64,000 nucleotides of DNA. Origin: Impatiens glandulifera. Lineage: Eukaryota; Streptophyta; Magnoliopsida; Ericales; Balsaminaceae. The position numbers were made by a program, and so were the translations under genes. The DNA is taken from assembly GCF_907164915.1 (NCBI RefSeq), contig NC_061864.1, positions 11,787,889 through 11,851,888 on the forward strand. The letters are read 5' to 3'. A model generated the notes under the pieces. The model saw only the letters and a list, made by a program, of their open reading frames with translations, was not told the origin of the DNA and searched no databases. The first letter of the stretch is position 1; each line of letters starts with the position of its first letter. This document shows, piece by piece, positions 1 to 14,800 of this stretch.

Positions 1-3000
1 TTATTACTATATTTACATCTGATTATTGATTATTGATGACTAAAGACTATTCGGCTCCATTGCAAATTTATTACACCATTTTGATATAAAAGCTTTATTA
101 AAATAAATAAGATCTCGAATATCTAGACCTCTTTGATATTTAAAACATTTAACTTTATTCCAACTAATTAGATTAGATGACAATGTTTAAGTCTCTAACT
201 AGACGACTATGTTTAAGTCTTTTAATTGACCAGATCTTGGACTTATGAGTGTTGAAGGGGATGATGTTGCTTCAAATATAGTTTTAAATTTGAGTTAGTT
301 TTGAGGTTTTTAATGATAATTTCTCAATGTTTTATAATTTTGATTTATGACCAATATTGTCATATTTTGTTGTAAAGTGTAAATAATTTTTTTTTTATAA
401 TTTAAAGAATAAAAAATTGAAGAACTAATTGGTATATTTTTTTTATGGGAATTTTTGTTAATTCTAAAATTGTTATTAACTAGATATAATTTTAATTTTA
501 CTTAGTGTTCTATCAAATAGTGTTAATTCTCAAATTTATTAACAACTTATTGTATAATTTTAACTTATTAAATCTTATAAGTTCTGATTAATCATATTAG
601 TTATAAAAATAAAACTCTACAAGAAAGTTCAATCTCAATCATTATTTTGTAGGGCCATACAATACAATCAGGATATCTTTATGTCTATCAATAATCAATA
701 CATATTAATTAGCACACGTAATTAGCATTTCAATATTATAAGGAATAAAATAAATTGATGGGTTTGACTATTTCAATCGATTAAATGATTGAAGATGGAA
801 TAATGCATTTGACATCAAACAAGTCTTTAGAGATGATACACATGGATATAATGGTTTGAGGCCCATTAACACCGAGTTAGGCCCACCATCCATTATGGCC
901 CTCTAAAAACCCAGTTTTACATAGAATGGACTTTGAAGGATTAGTGTAATGACCATTCAATCCCTTTGATGAGGAAATCCAGCAGAATTGATTTTTTTTT
1001 TTTTGGATTTGATAGGTAGTTAATAATTGATCTAAACCCTCCCATTATTATACATATTCAATATCGAACGAAAGCAAGTCTACGAATCCGACGTGCCCTG
1101 CTTTACGTTTTGAAAGTACTCATTTCGGGATAAAATATTTTTTTTCTCGAAATGGTTGTTTCGGGATCCGAAATGACCGTTTTGGAACATTATGAAGCCG
1201 TTTCGAGATCTAAAATAAGCGCTTCGAAACATTTTAAAAAATTTCTCTCTTCTACCCACCTGTCATATCACTGATTCGTGGACTTACTTTCGCTCATCTT
1301 TTCATTGAGTTTATCATTTTTCTTCAATTTCCCAAAAGAAACATTTTATCATTAATTAATATTCGAAATATATTAATTAATATCATATATAAAATTTTGT
1401 TACATATATCAACTTATTTTTTTGTTTTTATTTAATAAAAAAATATATTAAAATTTGTTCTTATGTTAGTGTCTCTTAATTTTTTTATTTTAAAACATGT
1501 TAAAAGAATAGTGTCAGATATTCAAATAATTATACATTCAATTTGGCAAATATATGATATAAATAGAATATAATTAATGTATAGTGCTGGATTTAAATTT
1601 AATCAAACCAATCCGTTATCATCAATATTTTCATTCTCAAAGTTGAACAAAAAAAACATTATTTCATTTTAGTCCTCAATTATTTTTTTTAAGTTATTAT
1701 CAATATAAATAATGCCCATATGGTATTGAAAAAAAATCCATCAATAAAATAAGTCAGGGAATAATATAAATAATGCCCATATATAGGGCCGGCCTTGAGA
1801 AGCCCTGAGATTTTGGGGTATATGTAAATTTAAATTTTTGGGCCTCTAAAATAATAAAAAAAATTAATTTTAATTAATAAAATAAAATATAAATAATTAA
1901 TATATTATAATACGAGACTATAAAGAGATAAAAAAGTTATTTTTATAATATATATTTAATATTAAAGGAGAAAAAAGAGGAAAAAACAATATTAATAATA
2001 TAATATTATTAAATATAAAAAAATGGGGCCTATAAAAATGTGAGACTCTATACAAGTGCATTGGTTGTCTTACCCGAGGATATATGATATTGAAAAAAAA
2101 AATGGCTCAATAAAATAAGGCAGGAACACCACTCCTCCACCATAATTCTTATCTTTTGTGACATAACCTCCTCCATTCTAACCAGTATTGCCGTAAATTC
2201 CTCCATAATGTATCTAAATCATAAAAATAAAAAGTACCTATTAACAAACTATTTAACCAATTAAATTATATTAATTTTATTAAAAGTAATACAAATTTAT
2301 TATATTTCATTAACCTAACATATCATTTTTAAATTAGAAAATAAGAATAAATTTACATTTTTATAACACTTTTATATGTCTAATTGAATAAAAATCGACC
2401 GACATGAGTAGTTTGATGCGTATGCTTCATAATTATATTATTATAACGTTTTTTATATTCGTTAGGAAAAACTATGGAATCAATTAATCGTTTTCTTAAA
2501 AATCTATGAACTAGATAACCCATCGTGAACGGACTGTATTTTTTATTACTATTATTAAAAAAAATATCATATTTTGGAGGTGTTCTTAAATAATTTTTAC
2601 CATTTTTAATATATATATATATATTAAAACATAATTAAAATTTTTAATTTTACCCATAAAAGTATTAAATTAACATACATAAGTAATAATACATGTGAAA
2701 TTAAGACTAATTAAAGATTGTACCAAACAAAGTGGCCATATGTCTAGTTTTGGCCATTAGCTCTGTACTAGTCAGCTCGTTCAATTTGAATTCATTTTAT
2801 TTAAATATTAATATCAGTGGCTTAATTTCAAAGTCAACACTTTATTTAAATATACAATTGTTAAAAATACACGTAATTAAATTACATCATATATAAATTG
2901 CACATGGCAGGCAAATTATTAATTGAGCCTTTACATTATTATATCTAATTATTAGGTTTGTTCTCCTACTAAATTTTCCTATATTATTTAATTATATTAT

Positions 3001-4177
3001 ACTTTATACGTTTAAACTATTATTTATAAGGAATCCCCAAATGTCAAATAATATATAAAAAAAACAAATTGATTATAGAGGGATTGTATAAAAAAACTTT
3101 AATTAAATCATATCATGTAAACAGTAAAAATATGCATGTTAACTACCATATATATAAACACATGTATTAATTTTAAAAAATGTTTATAACTGATAATGCT
3201 TTAAATTATTGTATACAATTTATAATAGATTCACAATGTAAATAAAAAAGATTTACAATACGTGAGAATATATAAAAGAAACAATAATTAATTAATGGAC
3301 CCCCTTGCATTCTAAAATCTCAACTTTCAAATAAAACAATTATTTAATCGATATATAGGGTAGAAACTAGAAATTGTTGGCCTACCGCCTACCCACTTAA
3401 ATGACTAAACCCGCCCGTCCAAAAGTGACCCAATATTAACCCGTTTGCCATTTTGGAGGCTCCTAATTGATTACCTTCAAATGTATATATATATATAAAA
3501 AGAATATTGTGTTTACTACAATTAAATTCTTACAAATATATTAGAGTCTAGCATAAATGTTTAAAAGGGATTCTAACTAAAAACAAAAATTAAAAATACT
3601 TTTATGTTAAATTGTATGTGGATGTATGTGGAGATAATAATATTTTTCCTAGTATTAGTTTCTTAAAATATAAAAAAAAAACACTCCTTGTTCAGTTAAA
3701 AAAAAAGTAAATAATCTTAAATTAATAAATCAACAATTATAATATAAAAATAATAATATTTTATATTTTTAATTAAATAAATAAAGTAGAAAAAATATAT
3801 TAAAATTTTTATTAATTATATTTAATGATAAAAAACTTAATAATTAAATAAAATAAATTAAATAAAAAAATAATAAAGTAGAGATAAATAAGTAATTTTG
3901 GAATAAGTGAGGAATGGAAAGAATGGAATGTGTGAGAGGGCGAAAAAAACACCTCCATTTAAACATAAATAAAAGAGTCAATTTCTAGTCTAACCCAAAT
4001 ATTTTTAATTTTTATTATTTATTTAAATGTTAAGAACTAACTTTGATCTTCAGAATTTTAACGGCCTTCAGTTCAATTTAAAATGTAAATAATAATATAT
4101 ATAATATATACCAATTCGCCCGCCAAAAAGTTATCCAATATTAACTTGTTTGTCTTTTTTTAGGCTACTTAATTACC

Positions 4178-4240
<63 letters not shown>

Positions 4241-6100
4241 GTGTTGACTACAATCAAAATCTTATATAGAGTGGCATAAATGTTGAAAATGAAATTTCTA
4301 TAAAAAAAATAATAATTATTATTATAATAATGATTTAAACAAAAATACTTTAAGTTCTTTTAAAAACTCTTTTTCAAACTCAAAAATATGTTTTTAGAAT
4401 ATTTATTCTTTTACCAACTTTTTAACATTTTCAATATTATCTAATATTTATAAATTTTATAAATTAAACCATAATACTTTTTATATTTATCTAAAAATCT
4501 TAAAATTAACTTTTTTCATCTTAAATATTTGTCAATTAATATAGTCTAAAATGTCTTTTATTTTTAATTTGTAGTGTGTAATATTATTTTCTTAGTATTT
4601 TATTTTAATGTATTTTTTAAACTTTTTTTTTATTAATTTTGTTAATTATTAAAAATTTAGGATACATACAATAAAATATTTAAGAAAAAAATAATTAAAT
4701 ATATATAAAAGAATAATATTAATATATAAATAAATCATATAAATATATAAAAATTAAAATCAATATATTAAAAGATTATATAAAAAAATAAAATAAATTA
4801 TATAAAAAAAATTAAACATACCACTTTAAACTTAATTTATAAATATTAAAATACATTAAGACTGAAATATATATATAAAATAATCTTTTTTAGATAAACA
4901 GTGAAAACGTATTTTTAAGAGAGAAAAATAGATCAAAAACTCATGAGTTTGACGGTGGATTGGAGCTTCCACACCCAGGTTTTTGGGTATGCCGTTGGAT
5001 TGGAGACGGTTTAATATTGTGGTCGAATTAACTCCTTAAAATAAAAATATAAAAATATCTCTCAGTTAAAATAAATCAATCATTGTTTTATTTATCCTCC
5101 TACCAATTATATTACTTAATTTTTAAATAAAATATTTTGTAATTTTTAAAAACTAATTTTATTTTATCATTATATAATGATACTTTTTAATAAATAAAAA
5201 ATTATTTAAAAAAATTGCTTTACTAAAATTTTAACAAAAAAAAATGTTTGTCAACTGCTGTGATTAATAAATAAGCCATTTAAACCTTTTGATAATGTTC
5301 ATTTCTAGTCTCCCAAATGTTTTTATTTATTTTTTTAAGTTTGAAAATTATATTTATCTCCATTGTCATTATTTTTATTTTACCTTAAAGTTTGTTTTAA
5401 GTAAATTGAACACATGACACTATTATTTATTGAGCTACCTTAATAAGTTAATCAAATGTTTTTATAATTTTGACCACCCAATTTAATTTAATTTAATTTA
5501 CAGTCTAATTTTCATCATGTAATTAATTATATTATCACGACCGTGCATGGCGGGTTTTTATCATGTTATCTCATTCCACCCACCCCATACTTGATTAGTT
5601 TAACTGTACATACTCGTGGGTATCAAATTTACCTTGATATATATTACCTTAAGAGCGGAATTAAATATAAATATTTGTTAACGGGTTGACCAATAATTGG
5701 TAACAACTATCTATCATATATATATATATATATATAATTAAACAATTATTTGATTTCATCCACTATCATTATATTTCTATTTCTAATTAACTTATTAATA
5801 AGATTCTTGCACTATTCTTAAATTAAAAAATCAATCAATCCTAATGATGTTGGGCGCGCGCCATACCTATTAAATTGCGTGTGGAGAATGTTAATGTTTA
5901 AATCAAATAATTGTAATTGGGTACTCTATAAGTTTCAATAGATAGAACTAAAGTCAATACAAACCATTAATTTAAGTTTTCCCATTGTTTCCGTGTGTAA
6001 AGACTTTTCAATCAAACAGCTAAGCTAGCTGCATTGCAATTATGAATTAATTAACATATATATATAAACAATATCCCTAATTTCTTCAAATCATTGTAAA
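1..6100. other. AT-rich intergenic region, no gene seen
   Basis: No open frame of convincing coding quality is visible on either strand, and none of the known plant domains could be read here. The DNA is strongly AT-rich with poly(A)/poly(T) runs and (AT)n tracts. Two diverged copies of a ~170-bp segment occur at about 3410-3575 and 4110-4290. A ~50-bp near-repeat at about 1718-1765 and 2080-2130 flanks a stretch beginning GGGCCGGCC, which may be an old transposon remnant. Confidence 0.6.
4181..4236. repeat. (AT)n microsatellite
   Basis: An uninterrupted AT dinucleotide run of roughly 27 units sits inside the second copy of the duplicated segment; the first copy has only a short (AT) run at the same place, so the tract expanded in one copy. 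Confidence 0.95.
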
Positions 6101-6793
6101 CACACTTTTTTTGTTTGAGTCCACTTTAGATTTCAAATTAAACCACTACTACACAACATGAATTAATGAATGTTGCATGCATTGTAGAAAATCTCAAATT
6201 ATCATTAGTCGATCAAAAGAAGAAAAGAAGCGTAAAATATGTTAGAATCACACTATTTTTACATGAAACATTTCGGAACTTGAAGCTCGATATCCTTTAT
6301 TGTAGTGTCCATACATTTGATGGTTTAACATAAAGAATTAGGGTTTTACTTATTAAACTTGATCAATTCTTGATTTGTCTCGTGTCATATGTTTTGGGGC
6401 ATTTACGAAGTCTTGTGAATATTAGTCGTCATCATATTCTTAAATAGGGGTGCAATTCTGTGTGTTAAGACTTTCTTAGCCTATTATAATATATGAATGA
6501 CCGGCCGGCCCATGTATTGTAATTTGTATGAGATATTAAACAAATATGACCTTATTATATTATATCCTTCTACATTAATCTCTCTTTCATTTTCATCTCT
6601 ATACCTAGCTAGAATACTGTTTAATTATTAGCTGGAATTGCTCTGGGAAGCTTCATACTATATGGGTATTTAAGGAAGTAGCTAACACTTAACTTTCCAC
6701 ACAAACCAACTTCATTTTCTAATCTTCCCCTCAACTTTTAATTAGTTAGAGGAAGTGCAAAGCTGCTACAAAGCTCATTAATCAATCAAGAAG
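6100..6793 (+). promoter_or_regulatory. Upstream region and 5' leader of the peroxidase gene
   Basis: This stretch directly precedes the peroxidase ATG. A weak TATA-like element (ACTATATGGG) lies near 6657, about 130 bases before the ATG, followed by a pyrimidine-rich leader. No upstream gene intervenes for more than 6 kb, so the promoter is likely autonomous. The exact start of transcription cannot be fixed by eye. Confidence 0.35.
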
Positions 6794-8097
<1,304 letters not shown>

Positions 8098-8236
8098 TAA
8101 TTACCTACTTAATTTGTGATTTATATTACTTAATTAATTGTTGTTGTTGTTGAGAAACCGGAATTGTCTAAAAATTTAATCATGTCTTTATCTTTGAGAT
8201 TTCTGTAATTGTTCAGTTTCTTGTATTGGAGTATTG

Positions 8237-8250
8237 AATAAACAAATAAA
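8237..8250 (+). terminator. Poly(A) signals of the peroxidase gene
   Basis: Two AATAAA hexamers lie ~140-150 bases after the stop codon (8237-8242 and 8245-8250), a normal distance for a plant 3' UTR. Confidence 0.5.
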
Positions 8251-8930
8251 ATCAATTAGTATTTTTATTATAAATATTCAAATTCATACAATCACTTAAT
8301 TCATCTTATTTATTTTTCTTTAGTTTTTTTTATTAATAACTTTTCTATTTTATTTCTTTTCGATCATTCAATCATCTTAACTCATTAATTAAATTTAGAT
8401 TTTATCTTACATTTGTTGGGCAGTGAGTATTTTTATTTTTTATTTTTTTATGTTTTCATTGTTATTTCAAATAATTAATCTTAAACCACTGTTACATTCG
8501 TATTTTTTTTATTTTTTAGTTATGCTTAAACCACTATTGCATAATCTTTTTAAAATTATAAATAAATAGTACTTTATTTTATTTTTATACCGTTTAAATA
8601 TATAATATAACATTATAATAATTTAACTAATTAAAAATTCAAATAATATATATACATTTTCAGAAAATAATTATGAATTTAAAAAAAAAAATCTAAATAA
8701 CCCAACAATATCCAAGCTAAGAGTCTAATATTTTGATCAACATTTCCGAACAAACATATATAATTTAGATTTTCATATTTTTGATTTTTAACAAAATCTT
8801 TGTTATATCAAATAACCTAAATAATGAAGATTTACACTAAGGCCTGCCCGGACTTTTGGGTCCTAGTAGGTTTTTTTTTTAGTGAATTTTGAAATATTTT
8901 GAACTGTATCCAGCACATAATTTAGCCTTT
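8251..8930. other. AT-rich intergenic DNA
   Basis: No coding signal, RNA gene or structured repeat was recognised between the peroxidase poly(A) signals and the higher-GC insert. Confidence 0.5.
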
Positions 8931-9770
8931 TAGCAATCCATTTATTTCTTTATCTTTCTCTTTCAATATCTTAGAGCAATGCCAATATAAGATATGAACC
9001 TCAATACAATATAATAAGAACTCGGACAAAAGAAAGCACTCTCAAAACACAAAAGACAGAACTAACAAGATTAGGGGAAATAAAAAGGAGGAGAGAAGGA
9101 GACCTAACTTGGGAAATGCGTACTGAAACTTCATTCTATCCATTGTATGGATTGGGGCTAAGCTTACTTATGAATAAACAAGAGATTCAGGATGGAATTC
9201 GCACAAGATATAGCATGCCTAGAGCACTAAGCATGTACATGGACTATGGCAGTAGCAAGCATCTTATACTAATAATCCACCCTTGCTAGCATTAAATTCT
9301 ATTTTTATAAAAACTCTACTTCAATCAATGTCTTTCTCGGAAGTGACAGATCCAAAATGTACTCCTACAAGTAAAGGGAGTTAAAATAGATCCGTTTTTG
9401 GTTAGATGCGACTATGACTTCATTGATGAAGTAAGCTGACCCTATCCTCTAAAAAGAAAGCCATATCGTAACCCTAACGCTGTTCCTATTCATGAGTCTT
9501 ACCCTTTTCTCAATTGGAACAATTGATAGGTTTCCCCCTTTGATTCTCATTGTGGGGCATTCAATGCACTTGATGTATACCAGAAAGAAGAGGCTTTCCC
9601 GTGGGTTGGCTGGGTTAGGAGAGTAGCCGTCTCTTCCCTCTCCAAAAATCTATTTCAGTAGAGGGTATGATGTCGATGGCCCGAGGTAGAGCACTCAAGG
9701 CTCTTTTTTATTTTTTATTGTTATTCCATTCTTTCTTTTCTATTCGAATCAGAAAAGGAAAAAAATTACT
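8930..9770. other. Probable organelle-derived (mitochondrial-like) insertion
   Basis: About 840 bases stand out from the AT-rich flanks by their visibly higher GC content and richer word use (for example the stretch around 9590-9690 with GTGGGTTGGCTGGG and GATGTCGATGGCCC). The style resembles plant mitochondrial intergenic DNA. No intact organelle gene, tRNA or rRNA was recognised, and short frames are broken. Identification rests on composition and general look only; an old nuclear pseudogene or a plastid piece is possible. Confidence 0.4.
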
Positions 9771-10746
9771 TAATATATTTGTAAGCAACCCTATCACATC
9801 TGCAAATTAATTTAAATGATTTTTTATTTGCAATAGATTTGGTGTTGGATTGTTTTTATTGGAAAAACAAATATATATAGAGAGTAATAAGAGAGAACGC
9901 GGATTTGGAGTCACCCAAAGTACGTGAAAATATAATATTCCATTTAAATTTTAACTTTTATAAAAGTAAGATAATATTTTTATTATTAAATTAAATAATT
10001 CGATGTATTAAAAGAAATGTGAGTTTTGAAACTTTTTAATGTTTGAGTTTTTTTTGGGTAGGTTTAATTGTTTTTGTTTTAAAATTATTTGATAAAAAAA
10101 TGTTATTTGAGTTTTTAATTTAATGATGTTTGTAATAAGTTTTATATTTAAAATTTAAATTTTATAAAAATAAAGTAAGAATATTTTGATTGATAAATTA
10201 AAAGAAATATAACGTATTAGATGAGTTTGTGGAAAAAATTAAAGGAGGAAATGAAATATATCTATTTAGATATGTAATATTGTCCAAATTATAATTAAGA
10301 AGGAGAATATGAGCAATAGTATGTTTTTTTATTCTAAAACTGTTAAAAATATATCAGTAAATCAAGTTTGTATAAACTTGATAATTGATCAATTGAAGAA
10401 TGCCTAAAACTTGATAATTGAGCAATAAGATGAGTGCAAGTAAAAATAATATATGGACAATTTAAAAATATATATATAGAAAAGATGTACAAAACCAAAT
10501 AAAAAAAAAAAATCACAATTCATTCTAAATGCATCTTCCTTCATCCATTTTTTTAAAATCAACTACATTATTATACCAATTTAGTTTTTGTTTATTAGTT
10601 TCTTAGCCAAACCTAGGACCTAGGGTGATAGATATTAGATAATCTGATTGTGCTGTTTTTATTATAAATTTAAATATAATCTTATTAAGTCGATTATATT
10701 ATATCAAAGCTTTCCGTTTTGCCCCGTATCAGTAATATTGACTCGG

Positions 10747-10797
<51 letters not shown>

Positions 10798-11637
10798 CAT
10801 ATATAATCAATCATTTATATTTGATATGCTTATAAAGTAATTTAAAATAAAAACGAAAAAACAAGTTTGTATGTCTGTAAATTTGCTTATATATTATAAT
10901 TTTAATTAATATATTTCGATTGGTATGAGAATCAAGATATTTAAATATATCATATATATTTAACTCTAACATATATGTTTTTTATTTGTGTCTCTCTTAG
11001 TTTGGATTAAGTCGATATAACGGTTTTATCGTTTTAATACATTTAAATAATCAATCCAAATTAGAAATTGACTAGACGTAAATGTTCATGCATCTATAAA
11101 TTCTTATTAATACGAACTCTTTTTTGGCTAACCAGACCGTGTCGGGACAAAACTTAAAATACCGACTCTTGACTGGAACATTCTTTGTTTTCAAGTCTGA
11201 TGAAGCGTCTAAGGTGGTCTAAAGAATAGGGCTCAATTGCCCAGGGCGAAAGCGGTATCAAAGCGAGACATAAGTTGATTATCCTCGCTTAGAAATCTAT
11301 CACAGCTTTCGGACATACAAATAATTTACTGAGATTAATTAATCAATGCATTATAGCAAAATTGCAAAAAAAATATATTTAATCCACAAGCAATGTAAAC
11401 ATTTTCTTAAAAATTAATGAGTCATCAACAACAACAAAAACAAATATTTGATGGCTTATTTATTATGTATAGATATTGGTAGATTATTATACATTGATGA
11501 TGTATTTCAAGAGCGGATTGTATTAAGCCATCGTGTGTAGCTAGGTTGACCCCAAACAGGGTGGTCAGGACTCAGGACTGGTTGTGATCGAATCGTGCAA
11601 ACGAAAACCCCCCATTATATGTTACTTACTTCCAGAT
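9771..11637. other. Intergenic DNA upstream of SCC3
   Basis: AT-rich, no gene seen. It includes an (AT)n run and, at about 11100-11330, a less AT-rich island with a tRNA-iMet-like primer-binding-site word (CGGTATCAAAGC near 11252) that could be a fragment of an LTR element, but no LTR pair or internal domain was found. Confidence 0.45.
10749..10793. repeat. (AT)n microsatellite
   Basis: A pure AT dinucleotide run of about 22 units. Confidence 0.95.
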
Positions 11638-11647
11638 ATTGGCGGGA
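11638..11647 (+). promoter_or_regulatory. E2F-type site upstream of SCC3
   Basis: ATTGGCGGGA matches the plant E2F consensus WTTSSCSS at all eight positions and lies ~185 bases before the SCC3 ATG. Cohesin genes are expressed around S phase, so E2F control is plausible. A run of four GATC-type tetramers (GATCGATCGATCGATCGA, around 11755-11772) lies between the site and the ATG. Function is inferred from match and position only. Confidence 0.5.
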
Positions 11648-11829
11648 GTTTTTCCAATTCTACTTCTCTCTCGAAATCCCTTTCGAACCGAGAAATTATG
11701 CTCTGAGGTGAACAACAACAACACACACTTGCCAACTTATCAATTTCTCTCGCGATCGATCGATCGATCGAAGAAGAGCGGACAGTTCCAATTTCTCTCA
11801 TCTCCCCCAATTGTCGTGTAAATTAAGCT

Positions 11830-14800
11830 ATGGAGGAGGACACGCCAGTACGTTCAGAAGCACCTCCTCGCCGCTCGGTTGGTTTTCTTTACATTTTCGT
11901 TACATCTTCTCTGCCTAATTGAACATTTCCTTAGCTAAATCCTTTGCTCAACGGATGTTCTGGCTTGTTGCTTTATACAGAAAAGAGCTAGGGTTCAGAC
12001 TACTGGAGCCGCCAGTAATCGGTCGACTAAGAATACTGGTCGCGGTCGCAAAGAGAGTGCAGACCCGCCCGATCAGAGCCCTAACCAGGATGAGCGAGAG
12101 GATTCCTTCGAAGATTTTGAAGAACCTCGTCCGAAAGCCAAGCGGGTGAAGACTACTGAGGGTGCTTCTGCTGCAGTTCTGAAAGATGATATAAGCTTCA
12201 TTGGTTAGTTGTTCTTAAGATAAAATTCTATATTTTGACCCTAATTCACTGAACTATTGGAAATCTGTAATGTTAGTAACTTGATTACAATTGTGCTGAA
12301 AACATATAGCTCTTCTCAGTTAGCAACAAGATCTTCAAGTTTTGTAGTACCCGGGACATTGTGGTCAGTGTTAATATGATGTGTTAACTAGGAAATCCAT
12401 CAATCTTTAGAGTTTAGGTTAGGTTTTTATCATTCCCTGTCTGTATTTGGTGTAAATTGTTAATTCGTTTCTCCCGAATGTAGTGCTTTCTGAAATTCTA
12501 TGTATTTATGCACTGTCTTGTCTATTACTCTCTGATGATCCTTTGTTTTTTTCAATTAGTGTGTGCTGTTTATTTTTTTGAAACGCAGAGTAGGGTTCTA
12601 ACTAACAACCTTCTGCTTAGGAAGCAGATACTCTAACCACTGAGCTACACTATATTGGCGTTTATTTTTTATTTTATTGTTCTCTTTGTGAATTTCGTAA
12701 CTAAATCCGCCTCCTGTTCTAATTGCTTTGCCAGAGACACTTATATCTCTCTTAAGCCCTTTCATGTAAATGATTGGTGGAAGTGATATATATTATTCCT
12801 CTGCAGAAGTCATAAGAAGTAACTCAAAACTCATCCCTCAAGTGGTTAAGCTCTGGCTTGGACAGTATGAGACCAATAAAAAGTCTGCAATGGCAGAACT
12901 TTTGATGACACTGTTTGAGGTAATCTAGCATAGACCTAAAAGATCATACTACTAGTTAAATGATTTGTATCTTCTCTTTCAAAACTCATACTTCTACCTG
13001 GTCTTTAACAGGCTTGTGGAGCAAAATACCAAATTCGAGGAGAGTTCATAGATGAGACTGATGTTGATGATGTTGTGGTTGCCTTAGTTAATATGGCTAA
13101 AAGGGTATCATTTACCAAATACAGATGTTTCTTTGTGTATCAATCCCTGTTGTTTTTTGTCTTTTGAACCAATTCATTATTATCTGGACCTTGTAAGTTA
13201 TGTTGCAAAATTGACCCTTGTTGTTTGATTTACAACATGAAATCTTAGGGTGATGTTGAAGACTATCAAACATCGAAGAAGAAAGATTTCAAGAATTTCA
13301 AAGATAGTCTTACTACTTTCTGGGACAATTTGGTATCTGAGTGTCAAAATGGACCACTGTTTGATGAGGTTTTTGATAAATGCATTGACTATATAATTGC
13401 TCTCTCATGGTAAGTGCTCAGCCGCAAGGTTCTGATCTTATTAGCCTTTCAAGGAGGCTCGACAGATTGATCCTTTTTTTAAACCTTTGCAGTACTCCGC
13501 CTAGAATTTACAGACAGATTGCTTCATTGACGGGACTTCAGATTGTAACATCACTTATAGATGTTGCTAGAGTCCTTGGAGAGCAACGTGAAACTACTCA
13601 GAGACAATTGAATGCTGAGATGAAAAAGCGAACTGAAGGGCCGCGCGTGGAATCACTGAATAAAAGATTATCAGCTACTCATGAGCAGATCACAGTGATA
13701 GAGGAGATGATGCGTAAAATATTTACTGGGTAAGAAGAAGTCATTATTTTTGCTGGATATAACTATATCCTCAATTTGGTTTCAAGTAAAGGTAAAATCA
13801 TTGTATTTAAAATAATTATAGATAAGCATCAAAGGAAGTCAAATAATTATATCACTTGATATCAATTTTTCTTCTTTTTGGTTTACCATTTAAAACTGAA
13901 TTATACAACTCCTTATAGGTTGTTCGTCCACCGTTACCGAGATATTGATCCCGACGTTCGAATGTCATGCATTCAGTCACTTGGAATTTGGGTTCTGTCA
14001 TATCCATCACTGTTCTTGCAGGATCTGTACTTGAAATATCTCGGATGGACTTTAAATGACAAAGTGAGTAATACGTTCTGAACAGATGTTTAATAATCTT
14101 TTTATGCCATTCCTATATGGGAAATCTAATTATTCTTTTCCTCTTTGTTGCATATGAAGAATGCTGGTGTAAGAAAGGCTTCAATTTTTGCTTTACAAAG
14201 TTTGTATGAGGTGGATGATAATGTGCCCTCTCTTGGTCTTTTCACGGAAAGATTTTCTGCTAGAATGATTGAGCTTGCTGATGATGTCGATATATCTGTG
14301 TCTGTGTGCGCTATTGGCCTTATAAAACAACTGTTAAGGTACTTTTTGGCAGATCATTACCGTAAAATCTTTCTCATGCTAATTGTTTCATTGGCTTCTG
14401 GTGCTCTTGTAGGCATCAGCTACTGAATGAGGATGATTTGGGATCTCTGTATGATTTGTTGATTGATGATCCACCAGAGATCAGACGTGCTATCGGGTCC
14501 CTCGTATATGAACACTTGATTGCCCAGAATTTTAATAGTTCTCAATCACATACACGAGGTTTGTTCAGAACCCACTATTTTTAAAGTGGTGGAAATCTAG
14601 ATTTTGATCATTGAACTGCTATTTGACAGGTGAAGAAACTGCTTCTTCAGAGGTGCATCTTGGTAGAATGCTTCAAATACTTAGAGAATTCTCAACGGAC
14701 CAAATTCTTAGTAACTATGTCATAGACGACGTTTGGGAATATATGAATGCCATGAAGGTATGTGATCATGGCCATATAAGTTCTGCATATCATAGGCCAA

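Noticed and set aside
1780..2080. hAT-type MITE starting GGGCCGGCC
   Set aside because: The left end looks right, but no matching inverted right end or 8-bp duplication was found; only a ~50-base flanking near-repeat.
11245..11270. LTR retrotransposon primer-binding site (CGGTATCAAAGC)
   Set aside because: Two mismatches to the tRNA-iMet site, and no LTR pair, polypurine tract or gag-pol frame nearby.
12579..12659. Working tRNA-Arg(CCT) gene
   Set aside because: The T stem has mismatches, the acceptor stem does not pair well, and the target duplication and A tail mark a retrocopy.
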